DNA from: UBA4661 sp002405405 | GTDB lineage: Bacteria; Bacteroidota; Ignavibacteria; Kapaibacteriales; UBA4661 | Direction: 5' to 3' | Assembly (NCBI GenBank): GCA_036847245.1 | Contig: DAIUAL010000016.1 | Coordinates: forward strand, 1-26,993 | Length of the DNA: 26,993 bases | In this document: piece by piece, positions 9,501 to 16,475 of the stretch | How the letters are laid out: the number at the start of each line of letters is the position of its first letter | How positions within the stretch are numbered: the first letter of the stretch is position 1 | Notes under the pieces: generated by a model | The model's database searches: none | Told to the model about the DNA's origin: nothing | The model's input: only the letters and a program-made list of their open reading frames with translations | Translations under genes and position numbers: made by a program

Positions 9501-10952
9501 TCTCAAGTAAATGGTGCAACTGTTTCTTTGGGCTTGGCTCAGGGCGGTACACAACCTTTGGCAGGTGCTGGTGCATCGATCACAGGTACAGGTACAGCAG
9601 TAAATGGTCAAGCAACAATTACAGGTACATTGAGCAACTTTACACAACCGGTTCGCACTATTGCAAATCGCCCACGTGTTGTTGCTTCTGTAGCATCGTT
9701 GCCAGCAGGTATCACAGGTATTGCGACAGCTCCATTGGCAGTAAATGATCCAAGTTATACACAGCCTGCAACGGTATATACTGAAGCAGTAACAAATGGT
9801 GTAAACTCTGTATCAGGTACCATCGATCTCGCTATCGCTCCAACCTATGTATTGACAACAGTAGCGCCAACAGTAGGTCAAGTATTGACAGGTGTAACAA
9901 CAGCTGGTGCTGTTGCTGAGCGTGCTACACAACCAGTTGTTGTTGGTAACAGCATCACAGGTCGTGTACCGACAGTTGGTAGCACAACACAAACAGCGCA
10001 ATTGTGGGTTGTTCGTGCTTCGAATAACACATTTGATGCAGATAACGTAGTTGTAACTATGGGTACACCGGCTGGTGCTCGTGCCGATGGTGACTTTACA
10101 GCAGCTGTACCAGCTACAGTAACAGTAACAGTTCCTGCAGGTCAGCAATTTGCTTCAGTTGCATCATTGACAGGTAACAACGATGATGGTATCGCACAAG
10201 GTGCACGCGTTTACACAGCTTCACTTTCAGCAGCACAAACAAGTGCTGATAATGTGGCTGCAAGCCGTGCAACAATTACCGTGAATGATCCTGCAAACCG
10301 TGGTCCACGTTGGATTAATCCAATTCCGGATGTACGCGCAACAGGTAACACACCATTCGATGTTGATTTGGAAACAGCAAATGCTCCGATCTTCACCGAT
10401 GATGATACCAATGGTCCTGGCTTGCTTGCTGGTGCTCAAACATTAACATACACTGTACGTACAAGCAATGATGATGTGGTTAACCCAACATTGGTTGCTC
10501 GCGGTGGTACACGTGGTAATGTTGTTCGCTTGACACCGGGTCGTTTGGCTGGTACACGTGGTGCTGCTGATTTGGGTGTACGCACAGTTGCGGCAAACTC
10601 TTCGGCAACAATCACTGTTACAGCAGCTGATCCTGCTGGTTTGACAGCAACAACATCCTTCAACTGGACAGCTCTCAGCGCACTCAGCGTTGGTACACGT
10701 ACATTGGATGGTGTTAGCGTTTATCCGAATCCGGTTGCTGATTTCGTAACCGTAACACGTAACTTCGAACGTGCTGGTGATGTAACAATCACAATCACAA
10801 ATGTTCTTGGTCAGCGCGTTTATGCGAAATCACTCCGTGCAAGCGGTCTCTTTACAGAAACAATTTCAACAGACAATCTCCAGTCAGGTATGTACTTCCT
10901 CGAAGTATCAACCAATGGTCAGCGTCATGTTGAGAAAATCGTAAAACGCTAA
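3546..10952 (+). CDS. Giant T9SS-exported surface protein with Ig-like modules
   Basis: A 2468-residue exported protein, probably cell-surface or extracellular. The start is well placed: AGGAG at 3534-3538, then ATG with 7-base spacing. A signal peptide spans residues 1-34 (hydrophobic MVLAAVALVALFG, cleavage near AHAQ). Residues about 35-1120 are Asn/Ser/Thr/Gly-rich beta-type sequence, perhaps a beta-solenoid. From about 1130 a loose module recurs, starting P-G-x-P and later x-V-x-D-x-x-G-N (starts near 1132, 1265, 1491, 1761, 1940), resembling invasin-like Big-1 folds. Residues about 2250-2380 look like a cadherin/dystroglycan-type domain (ITVTAADPAGLTATTSF). The C-terminus (about 2385-2468; VYPNPVADF, GMYFLEV) is a T9SS type A sorting domain. 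I find no cysteine and only nine lysines. Codon use is skewed to ACA, GGT and GTA, suggesting high expression. Adhesin, S-layer or matrix roles are possible; function unknown. Confidence 0.9.
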   Translation: MAFLPTGREISRFGKMVLAAVALVALFGIDAHAQSQVTDPANNRSFRTVAPVGTPAGASYTVNWNNQDAWQVWNGSAWVAANGYPGQSSITDNVFIETGATVVLSSGVQYNSQLPTAYAGIVRINNLHIAAGVVGGTLNTLSGSVIELTGKIRSYAGSALDRSDVNSAANGANAVGATSSIGPGNIVGPSTSNTIGSGVYRFVGSPRVLLQANEWASTVNEVAAVGVGAFETGGLKNVEIALTDGDLTQDAVFQTNVAIQNLRIVAGRLRLDADLHSRDFATVYGQLQGAAVPSSNSSVVVFPGARLRLNSNVSIAASTASLGLSGSQAATPTGLGSANAVITQLVTAGTLALLPSGGDSRTQLAAGGVGQAAGNYWTGAAASSTARTGSGSTVSGTLGAVLEFLGAVGHVSFYVTDFTGTLISANPAYGLASTSATAGARNNAWSAGQLTSVSGLATTQPTRNANTVFTQFPSVVYSGGAQTLVSSFANASLASVTVQAGFVPSVYSNLVLKNTGNKTFGSYITTVATLTVDDNAVPVLGTVFNPGAVTNYIQYTRANVHTGAINYESVMPAIVYRNKANYTTGPEWISATSASSTALPTSVTTANFSPARVIVNTPTGIIITVAGVNGGASTIYGALNGWHAGLLDLRSGSLAFNNSNLILTSTAILSVGTPFTSTDTFYNSYGSAATAASITVANALGSFVLGTPENSNVSAFDIVQFPAATGQAASYERVTTASTRSGLLNTSNGGTLLFNGSTYVSSTEFPNTANLAGVGVGYNGNSDLPAIPNSNGIGTLAFSRSTSSVLRLQGSVSISTAAIVGGQRQTTDWLGLSQPVGTNFWGGGDIDLNGNNIFLVTPSAAIMESYTSATTSAGAGIFVNPTNGIPGFTQFGNVWVADNVIINNATQNAFVEVRTRTVPGNISNVAGLGLLMTPNSGSPMTADVRRWQFSAGTAIGTTGLNTVRRAYEINLNGANPNAGNQLVLTFSSQDLGSNSLSVLGLNSNPSQAVVYNSNGTGAFTVANFGAVAPTVTTANLGLTTASLTSNVGSGWTGLFGLPSFSVIYPSQPVVPTALAFGTTNSYSVGTSNPGAAHAISQAMGSVAFNTGGLAPVNAQNQFTTNPVAGSVYTLGPSVPTAIRFTAGVNANNQLLNNWNNRANLIENGYAVANGQLFGSTSVTVQLVNANGQNVPLQGLTLTLSTTASQLVTTNGVSFSIGQSTSTTTSLSGSAVFYFGLQGRTSDTFQFTITQTGFSLSTTLTGSVLPGEPAQYSFVQVPTTVQSGVRSSEFITRATDVSGNDLTAFANTAANGGLGLGAFYRGTAYITPAAGPLTVVNIGAGAPQAAAYVPGLTQMLAEATGTLNQIVNAITPNQTYLVTVQGTSATGSAFAPVSNTLANGGAGLNQGSGDLTTATIAGFNNNQPFAGHRFTINVTGATSVPAAQFAGSLVITAGMATAPLAGGTYNLTTTPAFIAGAAVRNLATQATVQLVPGAPARLRFATVAGQDQLVANAPTPNVQWFTAPTFAVEVLDAANNVVRSTTSGTLGVGTVNGVASGNNGLGNQVATQAAPLTYTLQVTAANVLRGSVLLNNTNTETFTTTASVSTAGNLVTFTPFFSHRGVQTGVQVTVSSVGLLSTTATFNLAQGAWAATTLAVVNNTLAGGNSLRAGIPVNATAISVRVINDNYNLPVGGVTVNLTQTGVPVVTGNAGTTTTAVSDNAGFGVANYNLLATGSTGTVTLTWSAVNGTNPVLSTNVTVGAGEPGRVTITGNPASVQVGVASNFVVGVTDWWGNPIDQAFGPYPGQFYFHARDPQSIFSGAVTAREFNQGGNAVNTDGPYDPGNAFYLGAPSYLGYTVDGSTTASRRVLTPVQAVNPAQTGIVRGQAPTPFVNGQYAVTAQVGTRLTNGYINSAVSTTGVVNGTQGSQTFVAAHATVRLTPGAPQRLALVAPAAPADATQPRFGVARPTNTVAVTVNFLDESGNIASQVNGATVSLGLAQGGTQPLAGAGASITGTGTAVNGQATITGTLSNFTQPVRTIANRPRVVASVASLPAGITGIATAPLAVNDPSYTQPATVYTEAVTNGVNSVSGTIDLAIAPTYVLTTVAPTVGQVLTGVTTAGAVAERATQPVVVGNSITGRVPTVGSTTQTAQLWVVRASNNTFDADNVVVTMGTPAGARADGDFTAAVPATVTVTVPAGQQFASVASLTGNNDDGIAQGARVYTASLSAAQTSADNVAASRATITVNDPANRGPRWINPIPDVRATGNTPFDVDLETANAPIFTDDDTNGPGLLAGAQTLTYTVRTSNDDVVNPTLVARGGTRGNVVRLTPGRLAGTRGAADLGVRTVAANSSATITVTAADPAGLTATTSFNWTALSALSVGTRTLDGVSVYPNPVADFVTVTRNFERAGDVTITITNVLGQRVYAKSLRASGLFTETISTDNLQSGMYFLEVSTNGQRHVEKIVKR

Positions 10953-10953
10953 G

Positions 10954-10981
10954 ATGAGATACTCTTGAAAAAGAGTCTCAT
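10954..10981 (+). other. Stem-loop just after the giant gene stop
   Basis: ATGAG (10954-10958) pairs with CTCAT (10977-10981), and ACTCTT (10961-10966) with AAGAGT (10971-10976). The loop is GAAA, a GNRA tetraloop, and two unpaired bases (10959-10960) sit on the left arm. No T-tract follows, so it is more likely an mRNA 3'-end protection or pausing element than a terminator. It begins two bases after the stop codon. Confidence 0.6.
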
Positions 10982-10991
10982 AGGTACTATA

Positions 10992-11038
10992 ACATCCCGC
11001 ATCGTTGCAAAACGGTGCGGGATGTTTTTGTTTTGTAC
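10992..11038 (+). terminator. Strong rho-independent terminator
   Basis: The arms 10992-11006 and 11011-11025 form a 15-bp stem with one G-U pair. The base is ACATCCCGCA pairing with TGCGGGATGT. The loop is GCAA (GNRA) and the downstream tract is T-rich (TTTTGTTTTG). It ends the giant gene's transcript and separates it from the PEPCK-like gene that follows. Confidence 0.92.
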
Positions 11039-11068
11039 ACGTTGAAAATCATAGCAGTAACAGAAGTA

Positions 11069-11087
11069 ATTTCGCGCATAGCGAAAT
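11069..11087. repeat. 7-bp inverted repeat upstream of the PEPCK-like gene
   Basis: ATTTCGC (11069-11075) and GCGAAAT (11081-11087) flank a 5-base spacer, about 90 bases before the next ATG. It could be an operator half-site pair or a small hairpin. The flanking 11039-11179 stretch is AT-rich, with only a poor -7-like element (TAGTTTG, one base short of consensus spacing). Confidence 0.35.
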
Positions 11088-11179
11088 AAAAATTGTAGTT
11101 TGAATTTTCTTACATATATAAAATCAAAGAAGTGTAGTGGAAATTTTACTTCGTTAAAGAATACATCGATTGTAACCCT

Positions 11180-13732
11180 ATGAAAAAAAAAATGTCTCAA
11201 CAGAACTCTAAAAAATTTTCTCATTCGGCGAATGTAGAGCAAGATATGAAGCAGGATAGAGAGGAGCCAACAGCACAACACAAAACTCATGAGAGTGATG
11301 CACAAGCAAAAACAACAGATCGGCAAGATAAAACTGTTCGACATGATAGGACGAAGGGACAAATCGGAAACAATCACCAAGTTCGACCACATCATTCTTC
11401 GAAACAAAAAAACTCACAAGAAGAATTACGTGCAACAACTGTGCATCGCACTGCAGTACAGGAAAATGGAGCGGAGCCACGCGAACAAAAATCGGCTTCC
11501 CGCAGTGACATAGAAAGAAACATCGGCTTAACAGGGCTTGGAGATATTTATCCAAATCTTTCGATAGCTCAACTCTATGAACATTCCATCATTATGCGTG
11601 AAGGAATTTTGTCGCCAACAGGTGCATTGTTAGTACAAGAGACAGCGAGTAATGCCCTGCGTGAGAATATGATTCTTGCTGATTCAGGATGGCAGGAAAA
11701 AGTTCGCAATAAACAAATTGATGGTTCGCAGGATGTTTTGCAAGAGCGTTATGCCCTTTTGCAAAGCCGTGTGCAAGGATACTTCTACGAGCGTGATGTG
11801 TATGTTGTTGATGGTTTTGTTGGCACAGACAGTAATGCACGTATCCCCGTACAAGTCGTTACTGATGCTGCATGGATTGCTAATGTGGTTACACAACTGG
11901 TTTCTTCACAACCTCAGCAAAATAAAGAAGAAGGAAAAGATCTTGTTCAAGCTCCTTGGGTTGTGATTATCGCTGGTGCAATGGTACTGCAACCGGCAGA
12001 GCATATTATTGAGCGTACCAATACACAGCAGACTCCGCAAGGTTCCACAATACGGGCATTGCACTGTACTGACCGACAAGCACTCTGTGTTGGTGCTGTT
12101 GGCTTAGCTGATATTAAGTATATTCTTGCAGGTATTGCCGAGTATAGTTTTGCACAACGCAATGCCTCACTTTTGCGAAGTCTGGTTGTTGCAGGTAAAA
12201 AAAATGATACAACCATGCTATTTGGGTTTGGTGGTTCAGTACGGACGATTCCATTTCTCAATGCAGAACAGATAATTGTCGGACATGATGCCTATGTTTG
12301 GAATAATGCAGGCGTTTCAGCTCTTGATACCTCTGTTATCGAGGCAATGTCGCCTGATGCAGAAAATATTTCTTTGGGCTTTGGTACGATAGTCCAATAT
12401 CCTTACGATAAATCCGGTAAAAAGCAAGATGGGCGGCAACCAATCGTATTAGGTAATCGCTCGCAAATTCTCAATAACAATGAAATAACACGTGCACATC
12501 ACCCTCGAACAATGATTTTTCTTGTGCCGGATGTCTTTGGAGCATTGCCCTTTGTATCGCGGTTAACACAAGAGCAAGCATTACTGTTTTATACGCTTGG
12601 ATATGGAATGAAAGTGCAACGTGATGCTCATAGTCACGCCACAAAACATAGTGGTGCTCCGTCATCTGCGCCAACAATTGTACCAAACTTTACGCCCTGT
12701 TATCATCCATCGTCCATTTTGCGAGTATCAACAAGTGTTAAAATTCTCCAAGAGCGATTGGCACGTAATAACACACAATATTGGTTAGTGAATACCGGTT
12801 GGGTATATGGTAATGCACATAACGGTAAGCGGATACGAGAAGAACACATCACTATTGCCATTCAAGCATTAATTGCGGGCACAGTGAATGTACAAGCACT
12901 CAAGCAGGAACAGATTTTTGGTTTACAAGCACTGACAGCAATGGATGGTGTGCCGGAAGACTTACTCATGGCTCATGCCACGTGGAAAGATATGCGCGGT
13001 TATGAATCTTCAGCCAAACGCTTGCAAACAACATTGTACAAAGCAATTGAAGTCTTCAAAGGTGATATTGACAGTAAAGTTCTTTCGTCTGTTCGTGGAA
13101 TCATTTTTGAAATGCGAGAAGACCAACGCGATGAGCGTACTCAACAACAACGTACTCATCAACGCAGTAATCAATCCGAGGGACAAGGTGGGCAACGATC
13201 ACCGCATCAACACGGAAAACGACCACAGAACTCAGATGAACAAGATCAACCGCGTGAGAGTAAGCAAGGTAAACAGAGTTCTTCTCATGGAAGTAAGCAA
13301 AACAGTGTGAGCCGCCAACGGCTACCCGATAGCAATGATCTTCATCGTCCGGAAGAATCAAGTGCTCAGAATAATGTTGCTATTCATTTTGAGCATGATA
13401 CGACAACTGTTTTGCAACAAGAGCAAGTACTACAACATTCTCAACAACAAAAAGAACAAAAACTTAGAGGTGCTGCTGAGTTAACGGAGAGTACAATAGA
13501 GACTCCGACGATACAAACTCCCACTCCCGCAAAAACAAAGCGAGTACCGACGAAAAAATTGCCTGTCAAACAGAGTAAAATCGATGGCGATAGCAAGGGT
13601 AATGAAAGCATTGAGCTTCAAAAAGGAGAGTCATCTGAAGAGGTATCGAAACCAAAACCAAAAAAAGCAGCGGCAAAAGTAACTACACAAAGCATTACAA
13701 AAAAAAACAGTAAAAAGATTGGCGCGGAGTAA
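11180..13732 (+). CDS. Degenerate ATP-type PEPCK homolog with disordered tails (predicted pseudoenzyme)
   Basis: An 850-residue protein in three parts. Residues 1-116 are Gln/Lys/Glu/His-rich low complexity. Residues about 117-630 align along their length with ATP-dependent PEP carboxykinase: YPNLSIAQLYEHSI, SPTGALLV, YVVDGFVGTDSNARIPVQVVT, MIFLVPDVFGALP, SRLTQEQALLF, WLVNTGW (535-541), GKRI (549-552). Residues about 650-850 are charged low complexity ending in Lys-rich KPKPKKAAAK. The catalytic features are eroded. The P-loop GLSGTGKTT reads GFGGSVRTI (R355 for the lysine), GDDEHGW reads GHDAYVW (368-374), the RSPKDK substrate loop reads NALREN, the metal-site second lysine of EIKK is Tyr, and the MHCSAN histidine is Arg. 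PEPCK activity is therefore very unlikely. The frame is intact over 2.5 kb, arguing for a selected non-catalytic role. It lies about 100 bases before pckG. Role unknown: regulatory, scaffold or nucleic-acid binding are guesses. Confidence 0.85.
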   Translation: MKKKMSQQNSKKFSHSANVEQDMKQDREEPTAQHKTHESDAQAKTTDRQDKTVRHDRTKGQIGNNHQVRPHHSSKQKNSQEELRATTVHRTAVQENGAEPREQKSASRSDIERNIGLTGLGDIYPNLSIAQLYEHSIIMREGILSPTGALLVQETASNALRENMILADSGWQEKVRNKQIDGSQDVLQERYALLQSRVQGYFYERDVYVVDGFVGTDSNARIPVQVVTDAAWIANVVTQLVSSQPQQNKEEGKDLVQAPWVVIIAGAMVLQPAEHIIERTNTQQTPQGSTIRALHCTDRQALCVGAVGLADIKYILAGIAEYSFAQRNASLLRSLVVAGKKNDTTMLFGFGGSVRTIPFLNAEQIIVGHDAYVWNNAGVSALDTSVIEAMSPDAENISLGFGTIVQYPYDKSGKKQDGRQPIVLGNRSQILNNNEITRAHHPRTMIFLVPDVFGALPFVSRLTQEQALLFYTLGYGMKVQRDAHSHATKHSGAPSSAPTIVPNFTPCYHPSSILRVSTSVKILQERLARNNTQYWLVNTGWVYGNAHNGKRIREEHITIAIQALIAGTVNVQALKQEQIFGLQALTAMDGVPEDLLMAHATWKDMRGYESSAKRLQTTLYKAIEVFKGDIDSKVLSSVRGIIFEMREDQRDERTQQQRTHQRSNQSEGQGGQRSPHQHGKRPQNSDEQDQPRESKQGKQSSSHGSKQNSVSRQRLPDSNDLHRPEESSAQNNVAIHFEHDTTTVLQQEQVLQHSQQQKEQKLRGAAELTESTIETPTIQTPTPAKTKRVPTKKLPVKQSKIDGDSKGNESIELQKGESSEEVSKPKPKKAAAKVTTQSITKKNSKKIGAE

Positions 13733-13835
13733 GCAACCGAATAGTGTGATTGTGTGACACGGTTCTAAAGAAATTGCCCATAATGCGCTCATGCACTATC
13801 AATTTTCATTCTTGTTTTTCTAATCGGAGTTGACT

Positions 13836-15677
13836 ATGAATACAGCACCAACCAACAATCAAAAACTCTTGCAATGGGTTGAGCAAATGGTAGCTCTTTG
13901 TAAGCCCGATGCAGTCTATTGGTGTAATGGTAGTGAGGAAGAATATACAGACATGTGTAATAAGTTAGTAGCTGCAGGGACATTTATCAAGCTTAACGAA
14001 GCAAAACGACCCAATAGCTATTACGCGATTTCTGATCCAAGCGATGTTGCACGTGTTGAAGACCGTACATTCATTTGTTCACACCGTAAAAGTGATGCAG
14101 GACCAACCAACAATTGGATGGATCCGCATGAGATGAAAACTATCCTAAACACATTGTTTGATGGCTGCATGAAAGGGCGTACCATGTATGTAATACCATA
14201 CAGTATGGGTCCTGTTGGCTCGCATATTGCGCAAATCGGAGTTGAAATCAGTGACTCACCATATGTCGTTGTGAATATGCGTATTATGACACGCATCGGC
14301 ACAAAGGTTCTTGAAGTACTTGGTGACAAAGGTGAATTTGTTCCATGCTTACACAGTGTTGGAATGCCACTGACTGATGGTAAGCAAGATGTTGCTTGGC
14401 CCTGTAATCGTGAAACCAAATATATTGTTCATTTTCCCGAAGAGCGTTCGATTTGGTCGTATGGCTCCGGCTATGGTGGTAATGCTCTTCTAGGTAAAAA
14501 GTGTTTTGCATTACGCATTGCTTCAACCATGGCACGCGACGAAGGTTGGCTCGCCGAACATATGTTGATTCTTGGTGTTGAATCTCCCGAAGGTCAGAAA
14601 ACATATGTCGCTGCGGCATTTCCAAGTGCTTGTGGTAAAACGAATTTTGCAATGTTGATTCCCCCGGCTAGTTTTGATGGTTGGAAAGTAACAACCGAAG
14701 GCGATGATATTGCGTGGATTAAAACAGGTGCTGATGGCAGACTATATGCCATTAATCCTGAAGCAGGATATTTTGGTGTTGCTCCCGGTACATCACCCAA
14801 TACCAATCCTAATGCAATCGCAGCATGTGCAAAAAATTCCATCTTTACCAATGTTGCTCTCACCGATGATGGTGATGTATGGTGGGAAGGGCTCACCGAT
14901 ACGCCTCCTACACATTTGACGGACTGGATGGGACAATCATGGACGCCGGATAGTGGTCGTCCGGCGGCACATCCAAATGCACGCTTTACTGCACCGGCAT
15001 CGCAATGTCCTTCGATAGACCCCGAATGGGAAAACCCGAATGGTGTGCCTATCAGTGCTTTTATGTTTGGTGGTCGTCGTGCAAGCACAGTACCTTTGGT
15101 ATTCCAAGCATTCAACTGGAATTTTGGCGTGTATGCCGCCGCGACGATTGGTTCGGAAATGACAGCCGCCGCCGCAGGTACACTCGGACAAGTACGCCGC
15201 GATCCTTTCGCGATGTTGCCTTTCTGCGGTTATCACATGGCAGATTACTTCAATCATTGGTTACAAATTGGACGGAATCTTCCGAATCCTCCACGCATCT
15301 TTGTCGTTAACTGGTTTCGTAAAGGTAGCGATGGAAAATTCATGTGGCCCGGTTTCGGCGAAAATATGCGTGTCTTGAAATGGATTGTGGATCGTGTTCA
15401 TGGCGATTCTTACGCCGTTGAAAGTCCGCTTGGTTGGATGCCACGTTATCAAGATATGAATTGGGAAGGAACATCGTTTTCTGAGCGGCGATTCAATGAA
15501 CTCATGCGCATTGATGCAGAGTTGTGGAAACAAGAATTACTCTCGCATGAGGAACTTTTTGCAAAACTGTATGATAAACTACCGAAAGAATTTTTCTATA
15601 TGCGCGAGCTGATTCTCTCGGGTTTGTGGCGCTCGCCCGATAAGTGGGAACTTGCACCGGAGAATGAATATGAGTAA
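13836..15677 (+). CDS. pckG: Phosphoenolpyruvate carboxykinase (GTP)
   Basis: Converts oxaloacetate + GTP to PEP + CO2 + GDP, a cytosolic step linking the TCA cycle to gluconeogenesis. The 613-residue length is normal for the GTP family. Diagnostic motifs are present: the P-loop with its reactive cysteine FPSACGKTNFAML (C266), kinase-2 TTEGDDIAWI, SYGSGYGGNALLGKK, GRRASTVPLVFQAFNW, and C-terminal NWFRKGSDGKFMWPGFGEN. ATG 13836 is chosen over an upstream TTG at 13830 because GGAG (13826-13829) is spaced correctly for it. The gene follows the degenerate ATP-PEPCK homolog by about 100 bases with no terminator between, so co-transcription is plausible. An intrinsic terminator follows. Confidence 0.97.
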   Translation: MNTAPTNNQKLLQWVEQMVALCKPDAVYWCNGSEEEYTDMCNKLVAAGTFIKLNEAKRPNSYYAISDPSDVARVEDRTFICSHRKSDAGPTNNWMDPHEMKTILNTLFDGCMKGRTMYVIPYSMGPVGSHIAQIGVEISDSPYVVVNMRIMTRIGTKVLEVLGDKGEFVPCLHSVGMPLTDGKQDVAWPCNRETKYIVHFPEERSIWSYGSGYGGNALLGKKCFALRIASTMARDEGWLAEHMLILGVESPEGQKTYVAAAFPSACGKTNFAMLIPPASFDGWKVTTEGDDIAWIKTGADGRLYAINPEAGYFGVAPGTSPNTNPNAIAACAKNSIFTNVALTDDGDVWWEGLTDTPPTHLTDWMGQSWTPDSGRPAAHPNARFTAPASQCPSIDPEWENPNGVPISAFMFGGRRASTVPLVFQAFNWNFGVYAAATIGSEMTAAAAGTLGQVRRDPFAMLPFCGYHMADYFNHWLQIGRNLPNPPRIFVVNWFRKGSDGKFMWPGFGENMRVLKWIVDRVHGDSYAVESPLGWMPRYQDMNWEGTSFSERRFNELMRIDAELWKQELLSHEELFAKLYDKLPKEFFYMRELILSGLWRSPDKWELAPENEYE

Positions 15678-15726
15678 CATTGTGCTCGTACGAGTAAAAG
15701 TACCAGTGAATGAAAGATAAAAAGAC

Positions 15727-15768
15727 AAAGCCCTCTGTTATCATTGGATCAGAGGGCTTTTGTTTTAT
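15727..15768. terminator. Probable bidirectional terminator between pckG and the hydrolase gene
   Basis: AAAGCCCTCTG (15727-15737) pairs with CAGAGGGCTTT (15750-15760), an 11-bp stem with a 12-base loop. TTTTGTTTT follows on the + strand, and the reverse strand also exits into a T-rich run (CTTTGTCTTTTTA). It sits between convergent genes and can serve both. Confidence 0.9.
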
Positions 15769-15782
15769 CATGATAAGACTTG

Positions 15783-16412
15783 CTATGTTATCGTATTGCC
15801 GCGCATGATGGCGTTGATAATATCAAGTTCTTCTTGAATAATAGTATGCGGCATATTGGGGTAAATACGTTGTATCACATTGGCACCAAGAGTAGCCAAA
15901 AGCGATCAAGATTCCTGTACACGAGAGAGTGGAATATGTGGGTCGCGATCACTACAGCCGAGAAATATGGGTGTACCAGCAAACGAGCCATTGTAATTGG
16001 TCGGTTGGATACGATCGCCAATCAGTCCACCACTGAGTGCAAAAATACCGCCATAGCGTTGTGCATGACGTGCCGCATATTCTAAAGTCAAACAAGCACC
16101 TTGTGAAAATCCTAACCAGTAAATATTATCTTGTGTAATACCTTGTGCAGTGATTTTTGCTTCGAGTTCGTTAAGCACTGACAAAGCTGATGACAGCCAA
16201 GGCTCATTTTGTGCAGGTGGCACGAGAAAACTGTATGGATACCATGTGTTATTTGTTGCTTGCGGTGCAAAAGTTTGAAATTCTATAAGAGCGATATGTG
16301 GTGCCAAACCATGTAAAATATCGTCTGCACTGCCACCGCGCCCATGTACAAAGATCATTGCTTTACTACCTGCTTGATCACCACCGGTAACAACTCGAAA
16401 TGTATGTGCCAT
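15783..16412 (-). pseudogene. MhqD-like alpha/beta hydrolase with in-frame TGA before the catalytic His
   Basis: A phospholipase/carboxylesterase-family hydrolase (AB hydrolase 2), like Bacillus MhqD. The first 168 codons hold the oxyanion region FVHGRGGSADD, nucleophile GFSQG (S103) and acid in SDRDPHIP (D157). A TGA at 15908-15906 then stops translation after RVQES. The same frame continues for 40 more codons with family-like sequence (LLATLGANVIQRIYP, then MPHTI with the expected catalytic His) to a TAG at 15785-15783. Full length including the stop would be about 209 residues, normal for the family. The truncated 168-residue product would lack the triad His. Explanations are a recent nonsense mutation, a sequencing or assembly error, or readthrough. 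AAGGA at 16427-16423 lies 10 bases before the ATG. The gene lies 63 bases downstream of the dioxygenase gene, probably in one operon. Confidence 0.85.
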
Positions 16413-16475
16413 GATGAAAATATCCTTCTTGAAAAAGCGAACTATGTAATATCTATTTGCTCAATTTGATTGCCC

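Noticed and set aside
14594..15115. A 173-codon reverse ORF inside pckG
   Set aside because: It overlaps well-conserved catalytic sequence of pckG and has no recognisable domain, so it is a shadow.
15906..15908. TGA as selenocysteine or a general sense codon
   Set aside because: purF and the receptor gene end at TGA, the position is not a known redox site of the family, and no SECIS-like hairpin was recognised right after it.
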